Shown here piece after piece: positions 1 to 6,240 of a stretch of 11,690 bases of DNA; position 1 is the first letter of the stretch; each line of letters starts with the position of its first letter. Under the pieces are notes generated by a model. The model saw nothing but the letters and a program-made list of their open reading frames with translations, did no database searches and had not been told where the DNA came from. Made by a program: the position numbers and the translations under genes. Origin of the DNA: CAYHKY01 sp964357355. Its GTDB lineage: Bacteria > Patescibacteriota > Microgenomatia > UBA10105. The stretch is taken from NCBI GenBank assembly GCA_964357355.1, contig CAYHKY010000050.1, positions 1 through 11,690 of the forward strand. Reading direction: 5' to 3'.

Positions 1-915
1 TATTTCTGAAGCTGAAAAAAAATTGCTTGTTTTCATAATCGTGACATCTGATACTTCAGGTAAAGGATTTCCGGTTAATCGTGTGAGAAATTTAGCAAAT
101 TCTTCGTGCGTGACTTTTAACCAGCGCTGTTCCTGGACTTCATTTCCGGTTACAGGATCAAGTTTAAAAAAGAATATACAATCGTTACCTAAATACCCCC
201 TATCTTTAGCAGCAGTTGTAAGTTCCGGACTGGGACTAAACTCTACAAACACCTCCTCATCAACTGGGTTTATTTCTCCTTCAAACATAGCCACGCGATG
301 ATCTCGCAAGGAATTATAATTTTGTTCGTTCACTTTATATCTCGCGGTTTCAAATGGTTTTTTTTGTGAAGACAACTGAGCTTCCTGCAGGATTTCGTCA
401 AAAAACCCATATTCACCCCTTAACCTCCAGTTACCCTGATCGTTTACCCAAAAGTAATTTTTTGGAGGCTCCCGTTTGGTAACTTTTGCGAGCGGATGTT
501 CGGCTACCATTGCCAATAAGTTGGACATAACTTCAGTAAGTCCTCTGTGAAATCTCTCGGATTTGAAATCAAGATTTCCTCCGGTAATTTGATTATCCTC
601 ATCTAAGTTTATGGCTGCCTGGACGATGTCAGCAACATAATTTACCGGATTTGTAGCTCCGTCATTGAGTTGTTCTTTTTTGACATGCAAAAATCCTTCA
701 ATGATAAGATCATCCAAAATTCCGCTTTGTTTAAAATACGCCAGAAAATCCCCAAGATTTACTTCTTCGGGAAATTGTTCCAGTCGATTCAAAGCAGTCA
801 GACGGGATAAGAACTGCTGTCTAGCTACTAATTTAATATCCTGACCAGTTAAGCCGATCTCGCCAAATGAATCCGGGTGAATTAAAAATCCTTTTTCAGC
901 AATATTTACTCCCAT
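1..915 (-). CDS. Unrecognised protein under cobalamin riboswitch control, 3' end beyond window
   Basis: The frame is open from an ATG at 915 to the left edge, 305 codons without a stop, so the C-terminus is missing. The start is fixed by GGGAGG (923-928 on the plus strand read in reverse) seven bases upstream of the ATG. The protein starts MGVNIAEKGFLIHPDSFGEI and is soluble in character: no signal peptide or membrane helix is visible, and acidic and aromatic residues are spread throughout. The N-terminal 150 residues look helical. The later part (about residues 215-300) is richer in beta-prone and charged segments, e.g. EVFVEFSPSPELTTAAKDRG and QRWLKVTHEEFAKFLTRL. I do not recognise a family or catalytic motif. 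The upstream cobalamin riboswitch and terminator imply that expression falls when cobalamin is plentiful, which suggests a role in B12 acquisition, sparing or storage. That role is inference from regulation only. Compositionally it resembles its neighbours. Confidence 0.85.
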   Translation of the reverse strand, partial: MGVNIAEKGFLIHPDSFGEIGLTGQDIKLVARQQFLSRLTALNRLEQFPEEVNLGDFLAYFKQSGILDDLIIEGFLHVKKEQLNDGATNPVNYVADIVQAAINLDEDNQITGGNLDFKSERFHRGLTEVMSNLLAMVAEHPLAKVTKREPPKNYFWVNDQGNWRLRGEYGFFDEILQEAQLSSQKKPFETARYKVNEQNYNSLRDHRVAMFEGEINPVDEEVFVEFSPSPELTTAAKDRGYLGNDCIFFFKLDPVTGNEVQEQRWLKVTHEEFAKFLTRLTGNPLPEVSDVTIMKTSNFFSASEI

Positions 916-943
916 AAAAAAACCTCCCGTTTTACCCGAGAGG
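916..943 (-). terminator. Riboswitch terminator abutting the start codon
   Basis: On the minus strand, CCTCTCG (943-937) pairs with CGGGAGG (929-923) around a 7-base loop, one pair being U-G. Seven U residues (922-916) follow and the next base is the A of the ATG at 915. The 3' arm contains the gene's Shine-Dalgarno GGGAGG, so the hairpin would both end transcription and hide the ribosome site. The 5' arm is also complementary to the riboswitch tail, which makes this the off-state of a switch. Confidence 0.85.
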
Positions 944-949
944 CAAAAA

Positions 950-1036
950 AGTTATAGGTTATAAGTTGTAAGTATGAGAAACTTTTTTCCCATTAACTAT
1001 TTCATACAAACCTCCTACAACTTACAACTCACAACT
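950..1036 (-). repeat. Long AT-rich hairpin inside the riboswitch expression platform
   Basis: On the minus strand, bases 1036-1014 pair with 972-950 in a stem of about 23 positions with one mismatch. Four positions are G-U pairs that are valid only in minus-strand RNA, which suggests the RNA structure is maintained. The arms are built from a near-periodic AAGTTGT / AACTTAT pattern. The loop (973-1013) holds part of AGGAGG (1016-1011), five bases before an ATG (1005) that is followed by AAA and TAG, a two-codon frame. Six U residues follow the stem (950-945), so it might act as a first terminator. It also brings the riboswitch tail and the second terminator close together. Confidence 0.7.
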
Positions 1037-1055
1037 AATTTCTCCTGCTCGGGAA

Positions 1056-1172
1056 TTGATGTGCGGTAAGTGTCGGACTTCCCCCGTCTTCTTGTCGCTT
1101 TGCGACACCGACGGGGTTCACCGTTGCGGCACAGTCCCGGAATTACACCGGGTTCCTTATCTGCACATGTTA
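1056..1172 (-). ncRNA. Cobalamin riboswitch aptamer (transcriptional attenuator)
   Basis: Read on the minus strand, the segment carries cobalamin riboswitch core sequences in order: GGTGTAATTCCGGGACTG (about 1149-1132), GCCGCAACGGTGA (1130-1118) and a B12-box-like AAGTCCGACACTTACCGCAC (1080-1061). P1 is perfect: ATGTGC (1168-1163) pairs with GCACAT (1064-1059). An internal compound stem is formed by CCCCGTC/GACGGGG (1116-1082) with an inner TGTCGC/GCGACA arm. The tail CCCGAGCAGG (1053-1044) pairs over 9 bp with one bulged C with CCTCTCGGG (943-935), the 5' arm of the terminator before the next gene, forming a mutually exclusive antiterminator. Family knowledge: these aptamers bind adenosyl- or other cobalamins and usually turn the downstream gene off. 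It is shorter than many members. Confidence 0.92.
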
Positions 1173-1179
1173 AATAAAT

Positions 1180-1206
1180 ATTATAATTTCGTGACTATTC
1201 AAACAA
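1180..1206 (-). promoter_or_regulatory. Probable promoter of the riboswitch transcript
   Basis: A perfect TATAAT lies at 1185-1180 on the minus strand. A weak -35 (TTGTTT, 1206-1201) stands 15 bases upstream, shorter than ideal. The predicted start falls near 1173, just before P1 of the riboswitch (1168), so the RNA would start directly with the aptamer. The promoter overlaps the stop end of the DUF4430 gene, so the riboswitch gene could be transcribed independently of the nrd-cob operon. Confidence 0.55.
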
Positions 1207-1608
1207 CCACACTACGCTATCTCCTACCAAAAGCACCCTAGCATCAGGAGTTATCGTTTCCCTTTTTCCATTCACTTCATACACCCAATGTTTTGCTCTA
1301 TCGTTAGCAAAGGTACCGACTTTTTCTACGGAAATCCCCCCATCAAGTTGCCCGGTCGTAACTTCCAATCCATCCTGCTTCACCGCTTCGACCAAAGCCA
1401 TGTATGCGTTGGGTGCGGTAATACTGGCATACGTTTTACGCTCAGTACCAAAATCTACAATTACCACAATTGTTTGCACCTGAGGTGTTTGAGTCCTGGT
1501 TTGGACCAAGTTCGAGAGTTTTAAGTTAGGAAATAAACGAGTAGCAATAAATAATATGGCAACAAAAAAAACCAGTAAATAGATAATTCCGTAATTCTTG
1601 ATATCCAT
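1195..1608 (-). CDS. Membrane-anchored DUF4430 / transcobalamin C-terminal-like protein
   Basis: A 137-residue protein with one N-terminal hydrophobic helix (about residues 8-24), then a Gln/Thr-rich linker (34-46) and a single DUF4430-type domain (48-137). The domain shows the family's hallmarks: an Ala-Leu helix (AYMALVEAVKQDG, 68-80), then GGISVEKVG, then W-x-Y-E-V-N-G (108-114) and the closing L-x-x-GD-x-V-x-W (126-135). DUF4430 is the Pfam family related to the C-terminal domain of transcobalamin/intrinsic factor, and in bacteria it occurs in surface proteins. Orientation is probably helix in the membrane with the domain outside. It starts 14 bases after the corrinoid adenosyltransferase stop and precedes a cobalamin riboswitch, so a role in capturing corrinoids at the cell surface is a reasonable inference. 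DUF4430 also occurs in proteins with no B12 link, so this is not proven. Confidence 0.8.
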   Translation of the reverse strand: MDIKNYGIIYLLVFFVAILFIATRLFPNLKLSNLVQTRTQTPQVQTIVVIVDFGTERKTYASITAPNAYMALVEAVKQDGLEVTTGQLDGGISVEKVGTFANDRAKHWVYEVNGKRETITPDARVLLVGDSVVWLFE

Positions 1609-1622
1609 AGTCAGAAGAGAAC

Positions 1623-2156
1623 CTAAAAGTCGACGCCTTTTTTAGCAAGAATCCCCACGTCATATGGATGTTTTATTTTTTTCATTTCGGTAACCAAATC
1701 TGCAGTTTCGACAATTTCCGGTTTTGCTTCTCTTCCGGTTAACACCAAAGTCACCTCTTCAGGCTTACTTTTGAGTATTGTTAAAACATCCTTTAATGGT
1801 ATTAACCCGCCTTGAATCGCACCATTAATTTCATCTAAAATTACAGTTGTCCATTTTTTACTCATTATTTCCTTTTTAGCGAAATTTAACGCCTTCTTTG
1901 CACTTGCAGAATGTTCGTGTTTTGATTTTCTATCACCCATGATACCTACGAATCCTTCTCCCATCGGGACGATCTTTATATCAGGTAAAAATCGATCAAT
2001 GGTTTTATGTTCTCCGGTTTTCCATGCTTTCACAAATTGAACAACCAACACTCTCCCGCCCCATCCTACTGTTCGCAATGCCATCCCAAGCGCTGCAGTT
2101 GTCTTTCCTTTCCCATCACCTGTGTACACAATGATTAACCCACGATTTCGATCCAT
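1623..2156 (-). CDS. cobO: ATP:corrinoid adenosyltransferase, CobO/CobA (BtuR) family
   Basis: Transfers the 5'-deoxyadenosyl group of ATP to cob(I)alamin or its precursors, giving the adenosylcobalamin that class II RNR requires. The roughly 177-residue length suits the family. It opens with beta-strand LIIVYTGDGKGKTTAALGMA carrying the variant P-loop GDGKGKTT. A central strand TVILDEI follows, and the family C-terminus VTEMKKIKHPYDVGILAKKG ends the protein. A TTG at 2159 lies directly upstream, but ATG at 2156 is preferred; no good Shine-Dalgarno precedes either. TATAAG (2167-2162) lies only five bases before the ATG, so a leaderless transcript is possible besides read-through from nrdJ. 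It lies downstream of the B12-dependent RNR it would serve. No corrin-ring synthesis genes are present here, which suggests use of salvaged corrinoid. Confidence 0.92.
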   Translation of the reverse strand: MDRNRGLIIVYTGDGKGKTTAALGMALRTVGWGGRVLVVQFVKAWKTGEHKTIDRFLPDIKIVPMGEGFVGIMGDRKSKHEHSASAKKALNFAKKEIMSKKWTTVILDEINGAIQGGLIPLKDVLTILKSKPEEVTLVLTGREAKPEIVETADLVTEMKKIKHPYDVGILAKKGVDF

Positions 2157-2161
2157 CAAAT

Positions 2162-2190
2162 CTTATAATGAAAGAATAACCAAATATACA
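2162..2190 (-). promoter_or_regulatory. Possible leaderless promoter before cobO
   Basis: TATAAG (2167-2162) lies five bases from the ATG at 2156, so transcription would begin at or next to the start codon. The -35 at 17-base spacing (TGTATA, 2190-2185) is weak, matching only three consensus positions. There is no Shine-Dalgarno between, consistent with leaderless translation. Confidence 0.3.
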
Positions 2191-2265
2191 AATAACCCAA
2201 TGTTATGAATTAATTATTTAATTTATTAATTACTTTCATTTTTTTATTGGGTTACTGGGTTATTC
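2174..2265. repeat. Inverted repeat at the nrdJ stop, AT-rich loop
   Basis: The plus-strand arm 2174-2201 begins GAATAACC and ends ATAACCCAAT. It is complementary, with an internal bulge of about eight bases, to 2246-2265 (ATTGGGTTACTGGGTTATTC). The loop of 44 bases is almost pure A/T. The right arm ends exactly on the nrdJ stop codon (2265-2267). It may end or attenuate nrdJ transcription, but no clean U-tract follows the minus-strand hairpin, so it is annotated as a repeat, not a terminator. Confidence 0.5.
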
Positions 2266-4721
2266 TAACATTCACTATATCCGCAACCATAACATTTTTT
2301 GCAACCTTCTTCATGGGCAAGAAGCGCTTCTCCGCAAGAAGGGCAAAGATCAAACTCCTTGGCTTTATGAGCAAAAAGGGGTTGTTGGCCTGGACTTTTG
2401 ACGTAAGGAGCATCGGCTACAACAGGTTCACTTGCCGGCTCAATGTGAGAGTGACCGTTGGCCTGAGCATGTCCATTATTACTTGCCTGTCCGGATAGGG
2501 TTTTCACTACTCCTGTTGCGAGTTTCAGATGCTCTGATAAAACTTTTCCGATCGCATCTGGTAATGACCTAACCCGTCTTTCTCCAAATCCTACATGTCT
2601 GCTACCGCCAATGCCTCCTAATTGATGCACTACTTGTTTAACCCGTTCATTTTCAGATAAAGGTGAAGCCATTCGCAGCACTAAGGAAATCAATCTTCCC
2701 ATCCCGTCTGCCATCGCAGCCACATCACTCCCCGCTTTCCCGACAGTCACAAAAACTTCAAACGGATTTTCCCGGCCTTCACCATTTGAATTTACGGTAA
2801 TATAAGCTTTACCGACCGGCGTTTCCATTTTGTAAGTTGATCCATGTACCACCATAGGCCGAGGCTTGATCTCAGATTGAGGCATCAAAGGTATCGACGC
2901 GTGACCATTACTAATCTGCGCAGGATTTGCAGTTTTTGTATCTGCAGTTTTTTCTGGTAAACGTTCAAGCACGCCTGCACGTGATCCTTCCCGCATGTAC
3001 GTAACACCTTTGCAACCCAAATCATAGGCCAACATGTAGAGCCTTTTGACATCATCAACCGAATGCGTTTTTGGTGCGTTGACTGTCTTGGATATTGAAG
3101 CGTCAACATATTTTTGGATGACAGCTTGAACACGTACGTGATCATCGGGAGTTAAATCGTTGGCTGACACATAATACTCAGGCCGGTCAGAAGCAGTAGG
3201 CTCCCTACTCTCTTTTGTTTTAAATTCCTCATACCAGGCATTATATAAAGGATGACGTAATATATGCTCACCTAGCCTATCCCTCCTAATAAACTCAAAC
3301 TCATATACCGGTTCAATACCAGATGACGTACCGGCCATAAGTGAAGTTGATCCTGTGGGAGCTTGCATCAGCAAAACTGAGTTGCGAATTCCGTATTTTT
3401 TAATTCCCTCGCGAACATTTTTGGGGAGCTTGATAATAAAATTACCTTGTAAATATTTGTTAGCATCAAACTTTGGGAATGAGCCTTTTTCTTTGGCTAT
3501 TTCAACAGATGATTCAAACGCAGCATCTCTTACTATGCGATAAATTTTCTCGCAAATTGAGAGACTTTGATGAGAACCGTAGCGAATTTTCATCTTAATC
3601 AATGCGTCACCTAAACCCATAGTACCCAAACCAATCCTGCGTTCACCATTCAATTGTGTTTCTTTAATCCCCGGAAATACATAGACATCTTGGTCAATAA
3701 TGTTATCCTGAAACCTAACAGAGATTTTAGCGATTCTAGCCAGATTGTTATAATCCATTTCTCCCTCTGAATTTACGAGCGCAGCGAGGTTTATGGATGA
3801 AAGATTGCACACTCCCCAATTCGGTAATCCCTCTTCCCCGCAAGGATTTACACAATTTATGTAGTTAAAATAGGAATTGGCGTGTAACTTATTGTACCTC
3901 TCCATGAACACAAGTCCGGGTTCCGCACTTCTCCAAGCTGCTTCGCAAATCAAATTCCACAAATGTTGCGCTTTGATTGTTTTGTATATTTTTGGTTTTT
4001 TGCCTAAGGCTAACCAATGAGCCATGATGCCATCCCATTTTTCATCATATTCCGGATCAGTATTGTCAGGAAAATAAAGATTCCAATCCGCGTCTTTTTT
4101 CACGGCTTCCATAAATGAATCCGAAACGCAAACTGACAAATTAGCTCCATTGATACGTGACAAATCTTGTTTTACGGTTATAAATTCTTCAATATCCGGA
4201 TGCCAATCCCACAACATCAACATGAGAGCGCCTCGACGAGTCCCTCCTTGTTGGATAATGTCCTTGGTAGCTACAGAAAAAAGCTCTGCCCAGTTACAGG
4301 GACCTGAGGAAAAACCATTAACTTTGTTTACCCGTGCCCCTCGGGGACGAAGTGATGAGAGGTTGATACCGACCCCGCCGCCTCTGGCCATGATTTCTAC
4401 CATTTGCTTGAGGGTGTCAAGGATACCGCCACGCGAATCTTTGGGAGATGGTATGACAAAACAATTGTAGTAAGTTACTTTGTATCCTGTACCTGCTCCC
4501 GAAAGGATACGTCCTCCGGGAATAAACTTAAAATCCGTCATCGCTTCATAAAATTTCTCTTCCCATTCTTTTTTTTGCTTAACACCTTTCTCATTGTCAG
4601 ACACGCCTCTGGCAACTCGACGCCACATCTCCTCTGGTGTTGATTCGATAGGATCTCCTGCTTTGTCTTTCAAAGCATATCTATCCAAAAATACTGTGTT
4701 ACGAATTCCTGTTAAATCCAT
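2265..4721 (-). CDS. nrdJ: Adenosylcobalamin-dependent (class II) ribonucleotide reductase
   Basis: Reduces ribonucleotides to deoxyribonucleotides using a thiyl radical generated from adenosylcobalamin; probably cytoplasmic and the main dNTP source. The 818 residues contain a full catalytic barrel. C87 (YNCFVIP) and C305 (GVCNLSS) fit the redox pair. The radical loop N292-P-C294-G-E296 has the N-x-C-x-E pattern, and the 11-residue spacing C294 to C305 is as in Thermotoga NrdJ. The phosphate-binding loop APTGSTSLMAGTSSG is at about 454-468. A TSCPD-type domain spans about 630-742. The C-terminus holds CPSC (793-796) and C-x2-C-x2-C-x4-C (807-818), a zinc-ribbon/redox tail. Two polar linkers rich in Asn, Gly, His and Ala (about 593-625 and 743-785) separate the domains. 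No N-terminal ATP-cone is seen, so allosteric activity control is probably absent. nrdR lies 27 bases upstream. Confidence 0.97.
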   Translation of the reverse strand: MDLTGIRNTVFLDRYALKDKAGDPIESTPEEMWRRVARGVSDNEKGVKQKKEWEEKFYEAMTDFKFIPGGRILSGAGTGYKVTYYNCFVIPSPKDSRGGILDTLKQMVEIMARGGGVGINLSSLRPRGARVNKVNGFSSGPCNWAELFSVATKDIIQQGGTRRGALMLMLWDWHPDIEEFITVKQDLSRINGANLSVCVSDSFMEAVKKDADWNLYFPDNTDPEYDEKWDGIMAHWLALGKKPKIYKTIKAQHLWNLICEAAWRSAEPGLVFMERYNKLHANSYFNYINCVNPCGEEGLPNWGVCNLSSINLAALVNSEGEMDYNNLARIAKISVRFQDNIIDQDVYVFPGIKETQLNGERRIGLGTMGLGDALIKMKIRYGSHQSLSICEKIYRIVRDAAFESSVEIAKEKGSFPKFDANKYLQGNFIIKLPKNVREGIKKYGIRNSVLLMQAPTGSTSLMAGTSSGIEPVYEFEFIRRDRLGEHILRHPLYNAWYEEFKTKESREPTASDRPEYYVSANDLTPDDHVRVQAVIQKYVDASISKTVNAPKTHSVDDVKRLYMLAYDLGCKGVTYMREGSRAGVLERLPEKTADTKTANPAQISNGHASIPLMPQSEIKPRPMVVHGSTYKMETPVGKAYITVNSNGEGRENPFEVFVTVGKAGSDVAAMADGMGRLISLVLRMASPLSENERVKQVVHQLGGIGGSRHVGFGERRVRSLPDAIGKVLSEHLKLATGVVKTLSGQASNNGHAQANGHSHIEPASEPVVADAPYVKSPGQQPLFAHKAKEFDLCPSCGEALLAHEEGCKKCYGCGYSEC

Positions 4722-4748
4722 ATTAATTATTTAAATGACATTGGCCGT

Positions 4749-5195
4749 TTATAAAAGCTTGTGTAATTCTTTCTCAAATTCCTCAAGATCAACAAATCTT
4801 CTGAATACACTGGCAAACCGAATATATGCAACCTTATCCTTCTTCTTTAATTTATTTGCCACCAATAACCCAATCTTTTTACTCTCTATTTCTATCGACT
4901 CTCCCCCGCGTAATTCCCGTTCGATTTCATCAAGTATTTCTTCAATGTGAGCGTGTGTCACGCTCGTTTTCTCGGCAGCTTTACGAATTCCGCTGGCCAA
5001 TTTTTCCCTGTCAAAACTTTCTCTTGTCCCGCTTTTTTTAATAACTGTCAGAGGTATCGTTTCTATCCGTTCGTAAGTGGTAAAACGCTTGGTACATTTT
5101 GTGCATTCACGTCTTCTCCTGGTCACGGATAAATCTTCACTATCTCTAGTTTCTACAACCTCGGTCGAATCATGCGTACAGTACGGACACTTCAT
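4749..5195 (-). CDS. nrdR: Transcriptional repressor NrdR
   Basis: A DNA-binding repressor of ribonucleotide reductase genes that senses ATP/dATP through an ATP-cone. The 148 residues are the usual length. The N-terminal zinc ribbon has C3, C6, C31 and C34 (CPYC ... CTKC), followed by the conserved RFTTYERIE segment. The ATP-cone covers about residues 49-139 (VIKKSGTRESFDREKLASGI and later KKDKVAYIRFASVFRRF). The ATG at 5195 gives the canonical MKCPYC start. It is the first gene of the nrdR-nrdJ pair, and its promoter contains sites resembling NrdR boxes. It therefore probably represses itself and nrdJ when dATP is high. Confidence 0.97.
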   Translation of the reverse strand: MKCPYCTHDSTEVVETRDSEDLSVTRRRRECTKCTKRFTTYERIETIPLTVIKKSGTRESFDREKLASGIRKAAEKTSVTHAHIEEILDEIERELRGGESIEIESKKIGLLVANKLKKKDKVAYIRFASVFRRFVDLEEFEKELHKLL

Positions 5196-5228
5196 ATTTG
5201 TCGTCCCTAGTCTTTTGTGAAATATTAA

Positions 5229-5281
5229 ACACTATACGTAGAGCCACGATTAAAGATAAAACACTAGGAAAACATGGTCAA
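5229..5281 (-). promoter_or_regulatory. nrdR-nrdJ promoter with two NrdR-box-like sites
   Basis: On the minus strand a -35 TTGACC (5281-5276) is followed, after a 17-base spacer, by -10 TATCTT (5258-5253), predicting a start near 5246. Box 1 (plus strand 5229-5244, ACACTATACGTAGAGC) matches about 12 of 16 positions of the NrdR consensus ACACWATATATWGTGT and lies just past the start. Box 2 (5261-5276) keeps the ACACTA left half but a poor right half, and lies between -35 and -10. The boxes start 32 bp apart, the three-helical-turn spacing known for NrdR operators. Confidence 0.55.
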
Positions 5282-5621
5282 GATAACAAACTGTATCTTT
5301 AAATATCAGCTCATATTACAGCTTCACTTATGCTGTTATCACTTTCTTATAAGCTTTATCTCTCTCTGGACCAATATGGGAGTAACAAATAAAAAATATC
5401 CTGAGTAAATTACTAGTGCATACGTTTAAGTATTTAGGTAAAAATGAACATCAAACCATCTTACATAAAAGTAAAATGCCTGTGCAGACAAGAAATACTC
5501 GAATTTGAGTTTTATCTCATCCTTCGATCTGTTGAATAAAGATTCCTTACACCACTCCTCGGAGAAGAAAATGATTGTTGGTAGTATGTTTTATAGGATA
5601 AGTTGTTTTGAGGATTTATTT
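5282..5621. other. AT-rich gene-free stretch upstream of the nrdR promoter
   Basis: About 340 bases without a supportable gene. It is markedly A/T-rich on both strands, and stop codons break every frame into short pieces. The longest plus-strand fragment apart from shadows of the next gene is a 31-codon frame at 5444-5539. No tRNA, clear terminator or riboswitch fold was recognised. A short CTCCTCGGAG palindrome lies near 5556-5566 without a T-tract. Confidence 0.5.
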
Positions 5622-6131
5622 TTATTCGGGGAAATCTTTTGCAAGATCTTGGATTTGTTTATAAACAGAAGCTTCCTCGCCTACCTGAAGCTTCAAGACT
5701 TCCTGATGTCCAATAACTGCACGTTTATATCTATCTTTCAGATTATTATCAAACTTGCTTTTACTGGTAAATAAGATTGCTTTTCCTTTCGTTAAATAGT
5801 TGACCGAATCTTGCCATGATTTAAACGCCAGTTCAATTTCACCTTTTTCTTTTAAAACTACTCCCGTGCTCAGATGTTTGTCCGCCATCAGGATATAAAA
5901 TTCTACTTTACGCACGGGGTTGGAGATTAACAATGAAAGGAGTAAATCACGAAATCGCTTGATAAAGTATAAAGGGTGACCTGGGAGTATTCCTGGATAT
6001 GGCAAGGCATAATTTACGGGTTGGAAAGCGTTGGAAGAATGCAGTGGTGTCGCTTCCTGGGCCAACGCCATGCTAAAAAAGATTGCAAAAAAAGCAGCTG
6101 TGCACAAAATTCCGAATATCTTACCAATCAT
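5622..6131 (-). CDS. Secreted DUF5667-domain protein
   Basis: A 169-residue exported protein. Residues 1-24 form a signal peptide (hydrophobic core 5-20, cleavage likely after ALA at 22-24). The mature part starts with a polar stretch, then the DUF5667 hallmark YALPYPGILPGHPLYFIKRF (41-60). Next comes an amphipathic helical region rich in Lys, Glu and Leu (about 70-165), including RKVEFYILMADKHLSTG. DUF5667 proteins are common in Actinobacteria and Patescibacteria, and their function is not known. The short length and all-helical mature domain fit a small cell-envelope or secreted helical bundle. It stands alone between an AT-rich spacer and a dispersed repeat. An extended -10 box (6146-6154) supports its own promoter. 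Confidence 0.85.
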   Translation of the reverse strand: MIGKIFGILCTAAFFAIFFSMALAQEATPLHSSNAFQPVNYALPYPGILPGHPLYFIKRFRDLLLSLLISNPVRKVEFYILMADKHLSTGVVLKEKGEIELAFKSWQDSVNYLTKGKAILFTSKSKFDNNLKDRYKRAVIGHQEVLKLQVGEEASVYKQIQDLAKDFPE

Positions 6132-6145
6132 AAAAACAATGGATT

Positions 6146-6154
6146 ATTATAACA
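6146..6154 (-). promoter_or_regulatory. Extended -10 promoter of the DUF5667 gene
   Basis: The minus strand reads TGTTATAAT (6154-6146), a TG-n-TATAAT extended -10. There is no convincing -35 at 17 bases. The predicted start is near 6139, leaving about 8 bases of leader before the ATG at 6131. Confidence 0.6.
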
Positions 6155-6240
6155 CTTCAATCAATTTATACCCGTTATAGCTGGTTTATCTCGCCAAACA
6201 TTATCATTATAAAGATGAAGGTGGGATCAAAGCAGCTTAG

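Noticed and set aside
23..301. Plus-strand open frame at the left edge
   Set aside because: It is the reverse-strand shadow of the 305-codon open frame on the minus strand, which has a good ribosome site and regulated leader.
1056..1241. Plus-strand open frame over the riboswitch
   Set aside because: It is the antisense of a structured RNA with a clear cobalamin core; the protein is low in plausible fold features and has no ribosome site.
3303..3320. GTTCAATACC resembling a tRNA T-arm
   Set aside because: It lies within the nrdJ coding sequence and no acceptor or anticodon stems can be drawn around it.
5444..5539. 31-codon plus-strand ORF with a weak AGGT upstream in the AT-rich gap
   Set aside because: Too short, no recognisable motif, and frames of this length are expected by chance; kept only as a note.
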